DNA of 64,000 nt from Robertmurraya korlensis NBRC 107688 (GCF_001591645.1 NZ_BCVH01000003.1:217216-281215); one strand, 5' to 3'. Positions 41,734-51,280 are shown, counted from the stretch's first letter. The notes: a model not told the origin generated them from the sequence alone. Numbers and translations: made by a program.

Positions 41734-44142
41734 ATGATTTTTTTATTAATGATTTCCTTTGCAATGTTTCCTTTAGCAGCTGGAATTACGACCATCTATA
41801 TTTTGGGTAAAACGAAGTTATCAAAGCTTTTATTTCTCTTTTTTATTTTTACGTCGCTATGGCAAATCGATGTTTCGTTCTTACATGCTCGTGAATTTTT
41901 TTCAATTAGTGTAATAGAGATTTTCTTTCGGCTTTTTCGTTTTGGCTCAATTATGCTGGCTCCCACGCTATTTGCTGTGATATGTATCGCAACAAATAAA
42001 ACACAAGTGGCTGAGTCTAAAGTGGTTAATTATGCAGTGAATAATGTTACAGTTATCGCTCTATTTATATGGTCACTCTTTGTCTATTTGATTGGCTGGA
42101 GTCACAAAGGCATTCAAAGCTTTGAGTTAGTAGAATCGAAGGGGTTAATAAAGGTAAGTTTCTTTTACCCCGTGTATGGGGAATGGGCATGGATCTTTCA
42201 TTTGAATTTAATACTATTCATTGTTATAGCCATATTTTCCTTTGTATTAAGCAAACACGTGAAAGGTTCTGAAACCAAAGCGTTTGTTCTTTACTTCATT
42301 ATTATCGCATCGATTGGATATTGTATTGGAATCTTAAACATGGTTAAAAGCTATTTGTTATTACCAAGTAGTTTTGCTGTTTTATTCTTATCCATTGGGA
42401 TTCTCATCCCTGTTATTCGAATGCACCAAAAAATCATTACTAGGATGAATAATGCTCTTTTAGATCAAAAAGAATTTTTTCATAAAATCATTGATATCAA
42501 TCCCAGCTATATTTATGCCAAAAATGAGAATGGAACATATACATTAGCCAATCAAGCTTATGGATTACTATTTGGAGTGAATTCCGAAGAACTTATCGGA
42601 AGGTTTGAGACAGATGTGAATCCTGATTTGGCTACTGCTGAACAGAATATTCATTTAGACCAGCAGGTACTAACAACCTTAGAAGAAAAGCAGATACCTG
42701 AAAATGAAATCATTGATTCACAAGGGACAAAAAGGTGGATTCAAACTGTTAAGCTGCCCATCCATTCATCTGGAGAGAAACAAGTTCTAAGCGTAGCGAC
42801 TGATATTACCCAACGGAAAAACAATGAGAAAAAGAGAGAGTGGGAAGCTCTTCATGATGCTCTCACTGGTTTACCTAATCGGCGGGCATTTTACCAGGAC
42901 TTAAACGATCAAATGCAAATAGCTAAAACAAATAAAGAAAGTATAGCAGTCATTTTCTTAGATTTAGACCGCTTTAAAATTATTAATGACACCCTCAATC
43001 ACGAAAATGGAGATCTTCTACTAAAGAAAGTAGCAGAACGGTTAACTCAAGTGGATGATACAAGGGTAACCGATTTTTCCGTTTATAGACTCGGCGGTGA
43101 CGAGTTTACCTTTATTTTATCTAGTGTGACTAAGGATGAAACAACCATTTTTGTTAAAAGGATTATCAATCTATTTAAGAAATCATTTTGTCTAAAAGAT
43201 CATGAACTGTTTGTTACTTCAAGTTTGGGAATCAGTATGTTTCCAACCGATGGTGAACAGCCGGATGTGTTAATTAAAAATGCGGATATTGCCATGTATT
43301 CTTCCAAAGAGTCTGGAAGAAACTCTTATTCCTTCTTTACACAGGTGATGAATGATGATTATCAGAACAAAATGGTATTAGAAAAAGCCCTTCGAAAAGC
43401 AATACATTCCAATGAATTTACCATTGTTTATCAACCAAAGATGAATATTGAAACGAATCGCATCATTGGTATGGAGGCTTTAGTAAGATGGGAGAGTTCG
43501 GAATTAGGACTCGTATCACCTACTGAATTCATTCCTTTGGCAGAAGAAACAGGAATTATCTTACCTCTAGGTGAATGGGTCCTAAAATCTGCCTGTCGCC
43601 AAAATAAGATTTGGCAAGATCAGGGGTACACACCCATCCCTGTATCCGTAAACATTTCCATGCGGCAATTTTATCACGAGAACTTTGTTGAGTCTGTCAG
43701 TGCGATCTTAAAAGAAACCAATCTTGACGCTCAATATCTAGATTTAGAAATAACAGAGAGTATTTCGATGGAAAACATCCATTCTGTGACTTCCAGGCTG
43801 AATGAATTAAAGGGAATGGGAATGTCAATTTCAATAGATGATTTTGGAACAGGATATTCCTCATTAAGTTATCTAAAAAAATATCCGATTAACAATCTAA
43901 AAATTGACCGTTCCTTTGTAAGAGATATCAAATGCAATCCTGAAAACCGCGCCATTGTAAAAACTATTATTTCAATGGCCCATAATTTAAATCTAGATGT
44001 GATTGCCGAAGGTGTGGAGACGGAAGAGGAGTTAACCTTCCTAAAAGCAAATGGCTGTAAGGTTGTGCAGGGATATCTATTCAGTCCTCCGATATCAGAG
44101 GAAGAGTTTGAAAGAACGTTTTTAAAATCATACGAAGTCTAA
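41734..44142 (+). CDS. Membrane PAS-GGDEF-EAL c-di-GMP enzyme
   Basis: Protein of 802 residues that may both make and degrade c-di-GMP. The N-terminal 230 residues hold seven membrane helices of the 7TM-kinase-sensor type. A PAS domain follows (about 243-365, FFHKIIDINPSYIYAKNENGTY...). The GGDEF domain has the intact signature at 454-458 (RLGGDEF). The EAL domain has Glu581 in GMEALVRWE, plus DLEITES, SIDDFGTGYSSLSYLKKYP, LKIDRSFV and VIAEGVET, so all phosphodiesterase residues are present. It is the second gene of an operon with the ketoacyl-synthase-like gene, 11 bases upstream. Confidence 0.94.
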   Translation: MIFLLMISFAMFPLAAGITTIYILGKTKLSKLLFLFFIFTSLWQIDVSFLHAREFFSISVIEIFFRLFRFGSIMLAPTLFAVICIATNKTQVAESKVVNYAVNNVTVIALFIWSLFVYLIGWSHKGIQSFELVESKGLIKVSFFYPVYGEWAWIFHLNLILFIVIAIFSFVLSKHVKGSETKAFVLYFIIIASIGYCIGILNMVKSYLLLPSSFAVLFLSIGILIPVIRMHQKIITRMNNALLDQKEFFHKIIDINPSYIYAKNENGTYTLANQAYGLLFGVNSEELIGRFETDVNPDLATAEQNIHLDQQVLTTLEEKQIPENEIIDSQGTKRWIQTVKLPIHSSGEKQVLSVATDITQRKNNEKKREWEALHDALTGLPNRRAFYQDLNDQMQIAKTNKESIAVIFLDLDRFKIINDTLNHENGDLLLKKVAERLTQVDDTRVTDFSVYRLGGDEFTFILSSVTKDETTIFVKRIINLFKKSFCLKDHELFVTSSLGISMFPTDGEQPDVLIKNADIAMYSSKESGRNSYSFFTQVMNDDYQNKMVLEKALRKAIHSNEFTIVYQPKMNIETNRIIGMEALVRWESSELGLVSPTEFIPLAEETGIILPLGEWVLKSACRQNKIWQDQGYTPIPVSVNISMRQFYHENFVESVSAILKETNLDAQYLDLEITESISMENIHSVTSRLNELKGMGMSISIDDFGTGYSSLSYLKKYPINNLKIDRSFVRDIKCNPENRAIVKTIISMAHNLNLDVIAEGVETEEELTFLKANGCKVVQGYLFSPPISEEEFERTFLKSYEV

Positions 44143-44245
44143 TTAGAAAGGGTGGACAGTATTTTCACTGTTCGCCCTTTCCATTTACTAGTAGTAGTAC
44201 AACATAATGGTGTTGAGCAACAGCACCGTATTCAAAGTTAGTAAA

Positions 44246-44282
44246 GAAAATGCTGATCTCCATTTGGAGTATCAGCATTTTC
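44246..44282. terminator. Bidirectional terminator
   Basis: Perfect 12-bp stem GAAAATGCTGAT/ATCAGCATTTTC with an inner CTCC/GGAG stem, between the converging GGDEF-EAL and ggt genes. A second imperfect hairpin (44146-44181) lies just after the GGDEF-EAL stop. Confidence 0.75.
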
Positions 44283-44329
44283 TAGTACATAACCACTGTT
44301 ACCAATGGTTAAGGTTCACCTTATCTCTA

Positions 44330-46096
44330 CTACTTTCGATTTCCTCTTAAGTCCACCCCAATGGCTGCACCGTTTCTGCTCGAATCAGCAACACCTTTAA
44401 ACGTTCCATCCGGGTTGATTTGGATGCTTTGAACGTTGCCGATAGTCGTTGGGCTTGCGCCAAACTTATGTCCTAGTGCATTTAGTTGGTTGATAACATC
44501 AGCAGGAATTCCAGCTTCATAACGGTAGGAAGAGGTACTGTTCGTGTAAATCCTTGGCTCTTCGATAGCCGCCTTTAACTCCATATCATATTCAATGGCA
44601 TGAAGAATGGTCTGCAATACGGAAGTGATAATGGTTGGGCCTCCCGGTGATCCTACTGTTAAGACAGGTCTGTCATCTTCAAATACAATAGTTGGTGTCA
44701 TACTGCTCAATGGGCGTTTATTTGGTTGAACTTCATTTGCTCCACCAGGTATCGCATCAAAATCCGTTAATTCATTATTTAACATAAACCCATATCCAGG
44801 AACCATGATTCCTGTTCCAAAAACCTGTTCAATGGTTGTCGTATAAGAAACGACATTTCCCCATCTGTCAGTAACCGTGAAGTGAGTCGTTTCTCCGTAA
44901 TTACGATCGTTAGGTTGGCTGGTTTGCTGATAGTTAGCCTCAGCATTCTCATATTTCCATGGGTCTCCTGCAGTTACATTTGTGTTCATTTTATCCAAGC
45001 TAATTAATGCTTGGCGCTCCTTTATGTACTCAGGATGAAGCAATCCTTTTAGCGGAACAGTAACGAATTCTGGATCTCCTGCATATGCTGCGCGATCGGC
45101 ATAGGATAAGTGCATCGCCTCGGATAGCAAGTGATATTTTTCAAAAGAATTCACATCATACTGTGATAGGTTAAACCCATCCAATGTCTTTAGCATTTGA
45201 AGCAAGAAGACACCGCCTGAACTTGGAGGAGGCATACTGGCAATCGTATAACCTTGGTAATCTCCCCAAATGGGTTCATCAATCGTTACATCGTAATTAC
45301 TAAGGTCTGACACTTCCATTGAACCGCCGAATTCTTGAACAGTCTCTGCGAGTGCCTCAGCCACTTCTCCTTTATAAAAGACATCTGATCCTTGTTCGCG
45401 AATTAATTTAAATGTGTTCGCAAGATCCTTCTGAATGAGTGTATCGCCTTCTTGAAGTGGTTCTCCATCCTTAAAGAAAACCTCTTTTGCAGCAGTCCTA
45501 GAAAGCTTTGACTCGTTATCTGAGATCGCATCAGCAAGGACAGACTCAATTGGGAATCCTTTGTCTGCAAGCTTTACGGCAGGTCCAATTAATTTCTCAA
45601 GTGGACGGGTTCCCCACATATTAAGTGCCGTTTCAAGTCCTTTTAAAGTACCAGGCACACCCACAGCCGTTCCTCCTGTAGCTCTTGTTCCAAAGGGGAT
45701 AGGTTTGCCGTTTTCATCTAAAAACATATCTGGAGTGGCTCCAGCAGGGGCACGTTCACGGCTATTTACAATGGTCGTTTCTTTTGTCTTTCCATCATAG
45801 ACCATCATAAAACCGCCACCACCAATACCAGACATCATTGGTTCCACGACAGTTAAAGCGAATTGAATGGCTACCGCCGCATCAATCGCATTTCCACCGG
45901 TTCGAAGCACTTCGGCACCGATTTCTGAAGCAAGTGGATGCGCAGTAGCCACCATCCCATCCTCGCCAACATCTACCTGCGTATACTTTCCGTAATCCAC
46001 TTCAGGCTTTTTTGCTAAGCTTGTTAAAGGGAGCGTTCCAACCAATAGAAGAACACTCAATAAAACAGTAAAACTAACTCTCCAAATCTGTTTCAT
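44330..46096 (-). CDS. ggt: Secreted gamma-glutamyltransferase
   Basis: Extracellular enzyme that transfers or hydrolyses gamma-glutamyl groups of glutathione, glutamine or poly-gamma-glutamate; 588 residues. A Sec signal ends near LTSLAKK. The proenzyme self-cleaves before Thr403 in GETTHFTV, which becomes the nucleophile of the small subunit. Other signatures: SGIGGGGFMMVYDG, NSRERAPAGA, PPPSSGG and RPLSSMTPTIVF with the SPGGP loop. AGGAGGGG lies seven bases before ATG. It is a single gene, divergent from the GH3 glucosidase. Confidence 0.96.
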   Translation of the reverse strand: MKQIWRVSFTVLLSVLLLVGTLPLTSLAKKPEVDYGKYTQVDVGEDGMVATAHPLASEIGAEVLRTGGNAIDAAVAIQFALTVVEPMMSGIGGGGFMMVYDGKTKETTIVNSRERAPAGATPDMFLDENGKPIPFGTRATGGTAVGVPGTLKGLETALNMWGTRPLEKLIGPAVKLADKGFPIESVLADAISDNESKLSRTAAKEVFFKDGEPLQEGDTLIQKDLANTFKLIREQGSDVFYKGEVAEALAETVQEFGGSMEVSDLSNYDVTIDEPIWGDYQGYTIASMPPPSSGGVFLLQMLKTLDGFNLSQYDVNSFEKYHLLSEAMHLSYADRAAYAGDPEFVTVPLKGLLHPEYIKERQALISLDKMNTNVTAGDPWKYENAEANYQQTSQPNDRNYGETTHFTVTDRWGNVVSYTTTIEQVFGTGIMVPGYGFMLNNELTDFDAIPGGANEVQPNKRPLSSMTPTIVFEDDRPVLTVGSPGGPTIITSVLQTILHAIEYDMELKAAIEEPRIYTNSTSSYRYEAGIPADVINQLNALGHKFGASPTTIGNVQSIQINPDGTFKGVADSSRNGAAIGVDLRGNRK

Positions 46097-46427
46097 ATTT
46101 CCCCTCCTAAAATATGATTCTTACATCTATACGTTAAGGAATGCAGGTAAAGGATGCAAGGGTATTTGCCAATATTCGGAATTTTGATTCTTTTATACTA
46201 CGTGATATTTTTAGAAAGGAGGAAATTTACCTGTTGTCCGAAATTCATACAGGTCCAAATGAATCTATGAAAAGATTTATAATAGTTTGTACGTTCTGGT
46301 GATTTAGTAACGAATCTATGGAACTAGATTGAAATAAATCAAACGGCTAGTAATAAATAATTCCAGATAAAACAAAAAAAGTACAGAATATAAACGACGA
46401 AACATTCTGAAATCTCTCTATGATTAA

Positions 46428-46441
46428 TGTAAGCGCTTTTA
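46428..46441 (+). promoter_or_regulatory. cre box upstream of the GH3 glucosidase
   Basis: TGTAAGCGCTTTTA closely fits the CcpA consensus. It lies 134 bases before the GH3 start, in the 480-base region separating ggt and GH3. I saw no other element in that region. Confidence 0.65.
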
Positions 46442-46575
46442 TTAATTAGGCTTTTTTAAAAGTAGTGGTAAGGATCATTGATTTTAAAGGTCAGGACTGA
46501 CTGTCATAAACATAGTCCATACCAATCCAAAACCTGATCTTTACATAAAAACAGCGAAGGGCGAGTGGTAGTAAT

Positions 46576-48951
46576 ATGTTGAAGAAGCTTAGGAAAAACA
46601 AGAGAAAAAAGTTATTATCTTTGGCAATGGCATCAACGATAGCGGTTTCAGGATTTCTAACCATACCCGTAAGCGCCACTGAAAGTTCCCAAACGGTACA
46701 ATCTTCAGTAGTGGCAGCAACACCGAAGCTAGTGGATGAGAAATCGATTGATGCCGTGATTGCAGCAATGACGCTTCAGGAAAAAGCATACCTGGTCGTA
46801 GGTGGAAATAAAGGTGGCTTAGTAGCCGAAAATGGGGAAGTGATTGGCGGTCAGTCAACTAAGGTTCCAGGGGCTGCTGGTCAGACACAGGCGATTGAGC
46901 GTTTGGGAATCCCGGCCATTGTGATGGCGGATGGCCCGATGGGAGTACGAATATCCCCGACAAGACCAGATGATAGCCAAACATATTATGCGACTAAATT
47001 TCCTTCCCCAACAGTCCTTGGGGCATCATGGGATAAGGAGCTAGCCAAGACGGTAGGAGAGGCGACGAGCGAAGAATTAAAAGCGTACGGAATTGACCTT
47101 CTACTTGCCCCTGGTATGAATATTCAAAGCTATCTCCTAAACGGACGAAACTTTGAATACTTCTCCGAAGATCCTGTGATTACGGGTGAAATGGCTTCAT
47201 CCTTCGTAAACGGAGTGGAAGATAACGGAGTGGGAACAACAATCAAACATTTTGCCGCCTTTAATCAACGAACCAATAACAATGGCAATATGGTCGTAAG
47301 CCAGCGTGCACTCAGAGAAATTTATCTAAAAGGTTTTGAAATTACCGTAAAAGAATCAGACCCATGGTCCATCATGGATTCCTATAACAAAATCAACGGA
47401 GCGTATGCCACAGAAAATAAGGAGCTCTTAACAGATGTATTAAGAAATGATTTTGGCTTTACTGGATTCGCAATGACGGACTGGGAGTTCGGCCAAAGAG
47501 ACATTGCCAAACAAATGGAGGCTGGTACGAATCTATTGATGCCAGGGGGTGCTACGCAGTCACAAAGAATCATGGATGCTGTCAACAGTGGGGCTCTTGA
47601 TGAAGCCATCCTTGACCGTAATATTAAGGAAATTTTAAAAGTAGTTGTCAATACACGCACATTCAAAGGAGAAACAGCTACCAATCAACCGAATCTAACG
47701 GAAAATGCAAAGATTTCAAGGAAAGCGGCTGCTGATGGAATGGTATTACTTGAAAATAACAAAGCGGCCTTGCCAATTAGTAATAAGCAAAGTGTGTCCT
47801 TATTCGGGGTACCGGTTAGTGAGATTAACACAGGTGGAAGAGGAAGTGCATTGGTCTATGCGCCTTATCATGTAGGAGTTGCTGAAGGACTCCGCAATGC
47901 AGGCTTTACACTTAATGAAGAGCTCATTCAGAAAAATGACCAATATGTAGCTGAAATGAGAACTCGTGACGAATACAAAGGAACACCTGGAACATTCGGT
48001 TCAGTTGGTCCAAAGCTACCTGAAATGGATGTGACCGAAGAGGCCGTTGAAGCAGCTAAGAATACAGATGTAGGAATTGTCGTTATCGGAACGGCTCCTG
48101 GGTCTTATGCGACCGACCGCGCGAAAGAAGATTTCTATCTCTCCGATTCCCAGAAGCAAATGGTGGAACAAGTGTCTAGTGCATACCGAGCACAAGGTAA
48201 AAAAGTAATCGCTGTCTTAACGGTTGAAGGTCCGATAGAGACGGAAAGCTGGAAAGACAAAGTAGACGGAATCCTCCTTTCCTGGCAGCCGGGGCAAGAG
48301 CTTGGAAACGCGGTAGCAGACATCCTTTCAGGAAAAGTTAATCCTTCCGGAAAGTTAGCTCAGACGTTCCCGAAAGACTATGAAGACCTTCCATATGCGG
48401 ATCGATTCCCTGGTTCAGCCGACGGTTTCCCTTATGAAGAGGATATTTATGTGGGATACAGATACAACACAACTTTTGACGTTGAGCCTGCGTATGAGTT
48501 CGGTTATGGATTGTCTTATACAAAGTTCAATTACAGTGATATCAAAGTAACCCATGGAAAGAAGTTTGATGGAGAGATCCAGGTCACTGCCACTGTGAAG
48601 AACACAGGGAAAACGGCTGGAAGGGAAGCGGTACAGCTCTATGTGAACGCTCCGGATGGAAAGTTAGAAAAACCAGAGCTAGAATTAAAGGATTTTGGCA
48701 AGACAAAGGTACTACAGCCTGGAGAAAAACAAGAGCTTGATTTTGTTCTCAATGCAAAAGACTTAGCCTCCTTTGATGAAGATTCTTCTTCTTGGATCCT
48801 TGAAAAAGGAACCTATAAAATCAAAATAGGGGCATCATCAGAAGATATTAAAGGAACAGCGGTCTTCAAGGTAGATGAAACGATTGTTGTTGAGAAAGTA
48901 AGCGATGTCCTCGCACCACAGGTTGAGTTTGAGAGACTATCAAAAAGATGA
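46576..48951 (+). CDS. Secreted GH3 beta-glucosidase
   Basis: Extracellular glycoside hydrolase family 3 enzyme, 791 residues. A basic N terminus and Sec signal (LLSLAMASTIAVSGFLTIPVS) precede the mature protein. The (beta/alpha)8 domain has GPMGVRI, LLLAPGMNIQ, GRNFEYFSEDP and VGTTIKHFAAFNQRT, with nucleophile Asp in GFAMTDWEFG. The second domain contains LLENNKAALPI and GQELGNAVADILSGKVNPSGKLAQTFP, and a C-terminal FnIII-like domain begins at GREAVQLYVNAP. The ribosome site (GAAGGGCGAG) is weakly spaced. A cre box and a downstream hairpin support a monocistronic, glucose-repressed gene. Confidence 0.95.
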   Translation: MLKKLRKNKRKKLLSLAMASTIAVSGFLTIPVSATESSQTVQSSVVAATPKLVDEKSIDAVIAAMTLQEKAYLVVGGNKGGLVAENGEVIGGQSTKVPGAAGQTQAIERLGIPAIVMADGPMGVRISPTRPDDSQTYYATKFPSPTVLGASWDKELAKTVGEATSEELKAYGIDLLLAPGMNIQSYLLNGRNFEYFSEDPVITGEMASSFVNGVEDNGVGTTIKHFAAFNQRTNNNGNMVVSQRALREIYLKGFEITVKESDPWSIMDSYNKINGAYATENKELLTDVLRNDFGFTGFAMTDWEFGQRDIAKQMEAGTNLLMPGGATQSQRIMDAVNSGALDEAILDRNIKEILKVVVNTRTFKGETATNQPNLTENAKISRKAAADGMVLLENNKAALPISNKQSVSLFGVPVSEINTGGRGSALVYAPYHVGVAEGLRNAGFTLNEELIQKNDQYVAEMRTRDEYKGTPGTFGSVGPKLPEMDVTEEAVEAAKNTDVGIVVIGTAPGSYATDRAKEDFYLSDSQKQMVEQVSSAYRAQGKKVIAVLTVEGPIETESWKDKVDGILLSWQPGQELGNAVADILSGKVNPSGKLAQTFPKDYEDLPYADRFPGSADGFPYEEDIYVGYRYNTTFDVEPAYEFGYGLSYTKFNYSDIKVTHGKKFDGEIQVTATVKNTGKTAGREAVQLYVNAPDGKLEKPELELKDFGKTKVLQPGEKQELDFVLNAKDLASFDEDSSSWILEKGTYKIKIGASSEDIKGTAVFKVDETIVVEKVSDVLAPQVEFERLSKR

Positions 48952-48973
48952 TGAATGGTAACCATTAAATGAA

Positions 48974-49030
48974 AATAAGCCGACTGATCAAGGGGTTCAA
49001 TTCGAATCTTAGATGAGTCGGCTTATTCTC
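48974..49030 (+). terminator. Terminator of the GH3 gene
   Basis: Perfect 12-bp stem AATAAGCCGACT/AGTCGGCTTATT with a 30-base loop, followed by CTCTTT. Confidence 0.7.
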
Positions 49031-49218
49031 TTTCAAAGATGATCTCTTGTTCAAACTATATAAAAAAGTAGGAATAGTGGAAATAAAAGGTCGGTAAAAA
49101 GAAAGAAAAGGGCTTTCATTCGTCATATGATTGGTGTAGTTAGGTACTTAAGATAATAGTATTCTCATTTAAGTGTTTGTTCAGGTTTAATCCATTAACG
49201 TTAGGGGAGATATCTTAT

Positions 49219-49596
49219 ATGCCGAAGTACGATATCAGTTCAATTGATAAACTCCAAAAGGAAACATCGATTATTGAAAATAATGGTATCCAAATTATTC
49301 TCAAGCCAAGCGCTGGAGAAGATAGACCAGGTTATTTAGACCCGATGGAATTAAGTGTGATGGAGGAGAATCATTGGGCAGGGAATTTGGGTGGAGAGGA
49401 ACCGGAAACGCCACCTTCCATGAAAGAATTGCTACCTATTATAAGGGAGGCGATGGGATTCCCCAATTACAACCTAAATACAGTCGAAATTCATCCGTGC
49501 TCTCTGCAGTCTTGTAAACATCAATCCGTTGAACACTGCAATATTATCTATTTTATTACGGCTTTTACCAGCCTCGTTTCAGGGAATATCGGATGA
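49219..49596 (+). CDS. Hypothetical protein with scrambled 3' end
   Basis: The frame from ATG 49219 (GGGGAGAT upstream) encodes MPKYDISSIDKLQKETS, IIENNGIQIILKPSAGEDRPGY and ENHWAGNLGGEEPETPPSMKELLPIIREA, which looks like a real acidic protein of about 95 residues. After about 49500 the frame turns into a Cys-rich tail that overlaps a DUF5605 fragment in another frame, so its natural end is probably lost. I do not recognise the family. Confidence 0.45.
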   Translation: MPKYDISSIDKLQKETSIIENNGIQIILKPSAGEDRPGYLDPMELSVMEENHWAGNLGGEEPETPPSMKELLPIIREAMGFPNYNLNTVEIHPCSLQSCKHQSVEHCNIIYFITAFTSLVSGNIG

Positions 49597-49736
49597 AACC
49601 GGGGGTGAAGTATAAAGTGCAAGTCATTGATACATGGAATATGACCATTAGTGAACTTAATGGGACCTTTGAAGAAAGATTCCGAATTGAGCTTCCTGGT
49701 CGACAATACATGGCTATACGAATGACAAAAGTTTAA
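49533..49736 (+). pseudogene. Remnant: C-terminal DUF5605 domain of a glycosidase
   Basis: In the third frame the DNA reads QYYLFYYGFYQPRFREYR, then KVQVIDTWNMTISELNG and RIELPGRQYMAIRMTKV before TAA. This is the usual end of DUF4038/DUF5605 glycoside hydrolases. Stop codons interrupt the frame upstream (49530-49532), so only about 68 codons survive. Confidence 0.6.
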
Positions 49737-49752
49737 TCATACACACTACAAT

Positions 49753-49788
49753 AGGAAGCAGGGGTCGATCCTCCTGCTTCCTCTTTCT
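49753..49788 (+). terminator. Terminator after the DUF5605 remnant
   Basis: Perfect 10-bp stem AGGAAGCAGG/CCTGCTTCCT, ten-base loop, CTCTTTCT tail. Bases 49789-50047 hold nothing that I can identify. Confidence 0.75.
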
Positions 49789-50047
49789 GTAATTAGGCTA
49801 GTAGGGTAGTAAAGCATGAATTACGTCAGTACCCGTTCTTGCATGACAATCTACTATTCTGTTTAAGGTAAACGCTGGAGGTCATATCTAAAATTTATTT
49901 AAACCATTTATAGGAAAGATTAAGAGTAGTCGTCCAAAGAATAAATAATTTTCCTATTCTGGGACATACTCTTTTTGATATCGTTTTTGCCCCGGAATAT
50001 TATTTAATACTTGACCATGCCGAATTCATAGATAGAGGTGGGACTTT

Positions 50048-51112
50048 TTGAAATGTTCACAATGTGATTATTCTAATCCAACTGGTTCGAAGTTTTGTTT
50101 AAGCTGTGGCGAAAAGTTCCTTAAAATGAATACCCCACAGGATGAAAACAGCTTTTTCTATGAGTTTGCTAATTACGTAAATGTTGTTCCAAAGATGGAA
50201 CGGTCGGTGGAGCCAAAGTTTGTAAATATCTTTTCCCGTGTCTTTGCTGATCATAGTGAACTGGAAGCGGAACGACTGTTTATTGTTGGAACCGCCCTTA
50301 CTACCCCAAAAATATCGGAGGTAAATGATACCTGGCCAAAGCCCTGGCTGTTTGCTAGGTTATTCATTATTGCCCTGCTTGTTTTTGCGGGATTTTACGT
50401 AGGTGCAAGTTACTTTGAGAATGCAAACTTTTTACCAGGCCTTATTATTGTTGGTGCATTCGGTGTTCCTTTAACTACATTAATCTTCTTTTGGGAAATG
50501 AATGTACCGCAGAATATCGCGATATATCGAGTGATCTATGTGGTGTTAGTTGGTGGCATTCTCTCTATGTTAATCGCACTCGTGTTTTTCGATATTCTGA
50601 AGAAAAACATCAATCCGGTTACCATTGGAATTATTGAGGAGCTTGCCAAAACAATCATAGTAGTTACGTTTGTTCACTATCGAAGGTACAAATATATTTT
50701 AAACGGTTTGCTTATCGGAGCAGCAGTTGGGGCAGGTTTTGCCGCGTTTGAAACGGCTGGGTATGCACTTAGAGCATTGCTTTCCGGGGATGGTGTAAGT
50801 CTGTATGGAACCATCCTATTGAGAGGGTTCTATGCTCCCGGTGGCCATGTAGCGTGGGCCGCTTTGACAGGTGCTGCATTCTGTAGAGTACAAAAGGACC
50901 GGCCTTTTCAATTTAACATGCTATTTCATTATCAATTTCTACAAGTGTTTATTTTAGTAGTAGGGATACACGCTCTCTGGGACACATCGATTCCAGGAAT
51001 GTTTCCCTTTGGGCATGTTATCTTAATGGCTACATCATGGCTTGCTGTTTTTCTGTTCATACGTGCAGGTTTGAAAGAGATAGGTGAGAGAAAATTAATG
51101 GTTTCGAAGTAG
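50048..51112 (+). CDS. PrsW-family intramembrane protease with zinc ribbon
   Basis: Membrane protein of 354 residues. A zinc ribbon opens the chain (CSQC...CLSCG, residues 3-20). Eight or so helices follow from about residue 100. The PrsW signatures are present: Glu197-Glu198 in GIIEELAKT, FAAFE (231-235), His267 in APGGHVAWAA and the HALWD near 310. PrsW proteases perform site-1 cleavage of anti-sigma factors in Bacillus, so this one could act on a membrane anti-sigma factor such as that at 7.1 kb, though nothing in the sequence proves this. The start is TTG 50048 behind GAGGTGGG. Confidence 0.88.
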   Translation: MKCSQCDYSNPTGSKFCLSCGEKFLKMNTPQDENSFFYEFANYVNVVPKMERSVEPKFVNIFSRVFADHSELEAERLFIVGTALTTPKISEVNDTWPKPWLFARLFIIALLVFAGFYVGASYFENANFLPGLIIVGAFGVPLTTLIFFWEMNVPQNIAIYRVIYVVLVGGILSMLIALVFFDILKKNINPVTIGIIEELAKTIIVVTFVHYRRYKYILNGLLIGAAVGAGFAAFETAGYALRALLSGDGVSLYGTILLRGFYAPGGHVAWAALTGAAFCRVQKDRPFQFNMLFHYQFLQVFILVVGIHALWDTSIPGMFPFGHVILMATSWLAVFLFIRAGLKEIGERKLMVSK

Positions 51113-51124
51113 TTCTCAGGAAAT

Positions 51125-51163
51125 AAAAAATGCTGTTCTCGATGGAAAATCAGCATTTTTTTT
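51125..51163 (+). terminator. Terminator of the prsW-like gene
   Basis: Perfect 11-bp stem AAAAAATGCTG/CAGCATTTTTT followed by further T. Confidence 0.8.
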
Positions 51164-51172
51164 ATGAATTTT

Positions 51173-51280
51173 TTATAGAAAAGTCACACTTAGGTAGCCA
51201 ATCTCATCTGCAATATTAGGTATCGGTAAATTGGAGTGTACTAACATCATTGCAGTGAATTCCCTTTGAATAGGTGTGCG
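51173..51280 (-). pseudogene. Remnant: AraC helix-turn-helix tail
   Basis: The minus strand reads RTPIQREFTAMMLVHSNLPIPNIADEIGYLSVTF, then a stop. It matches the recognition-helix region of the intact AraC regulator at 1.6 kb (LPIPQIAEEVGYSSVTFF). Nothing upstream extends it into a full domain. Bases 51281-51496 contain no gene that I recognise apart from a short hairpin near 51440-51470. Confidence 0.65.

Noticed and set aside
44146..44181. Terminator directly after the GGDEF-EAL gene
   Set aside because: The stem contains wobble pairs and is not followed by a T run; the hairpin at 44246 is the better candidate.
46234..46302. Twenty-two-codon ORF starting TTG behind AAAGGAGG upstream of the GH3 gene
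   Set aside because: Too short to support and without any similarity; kept only as a possible leader peptide.
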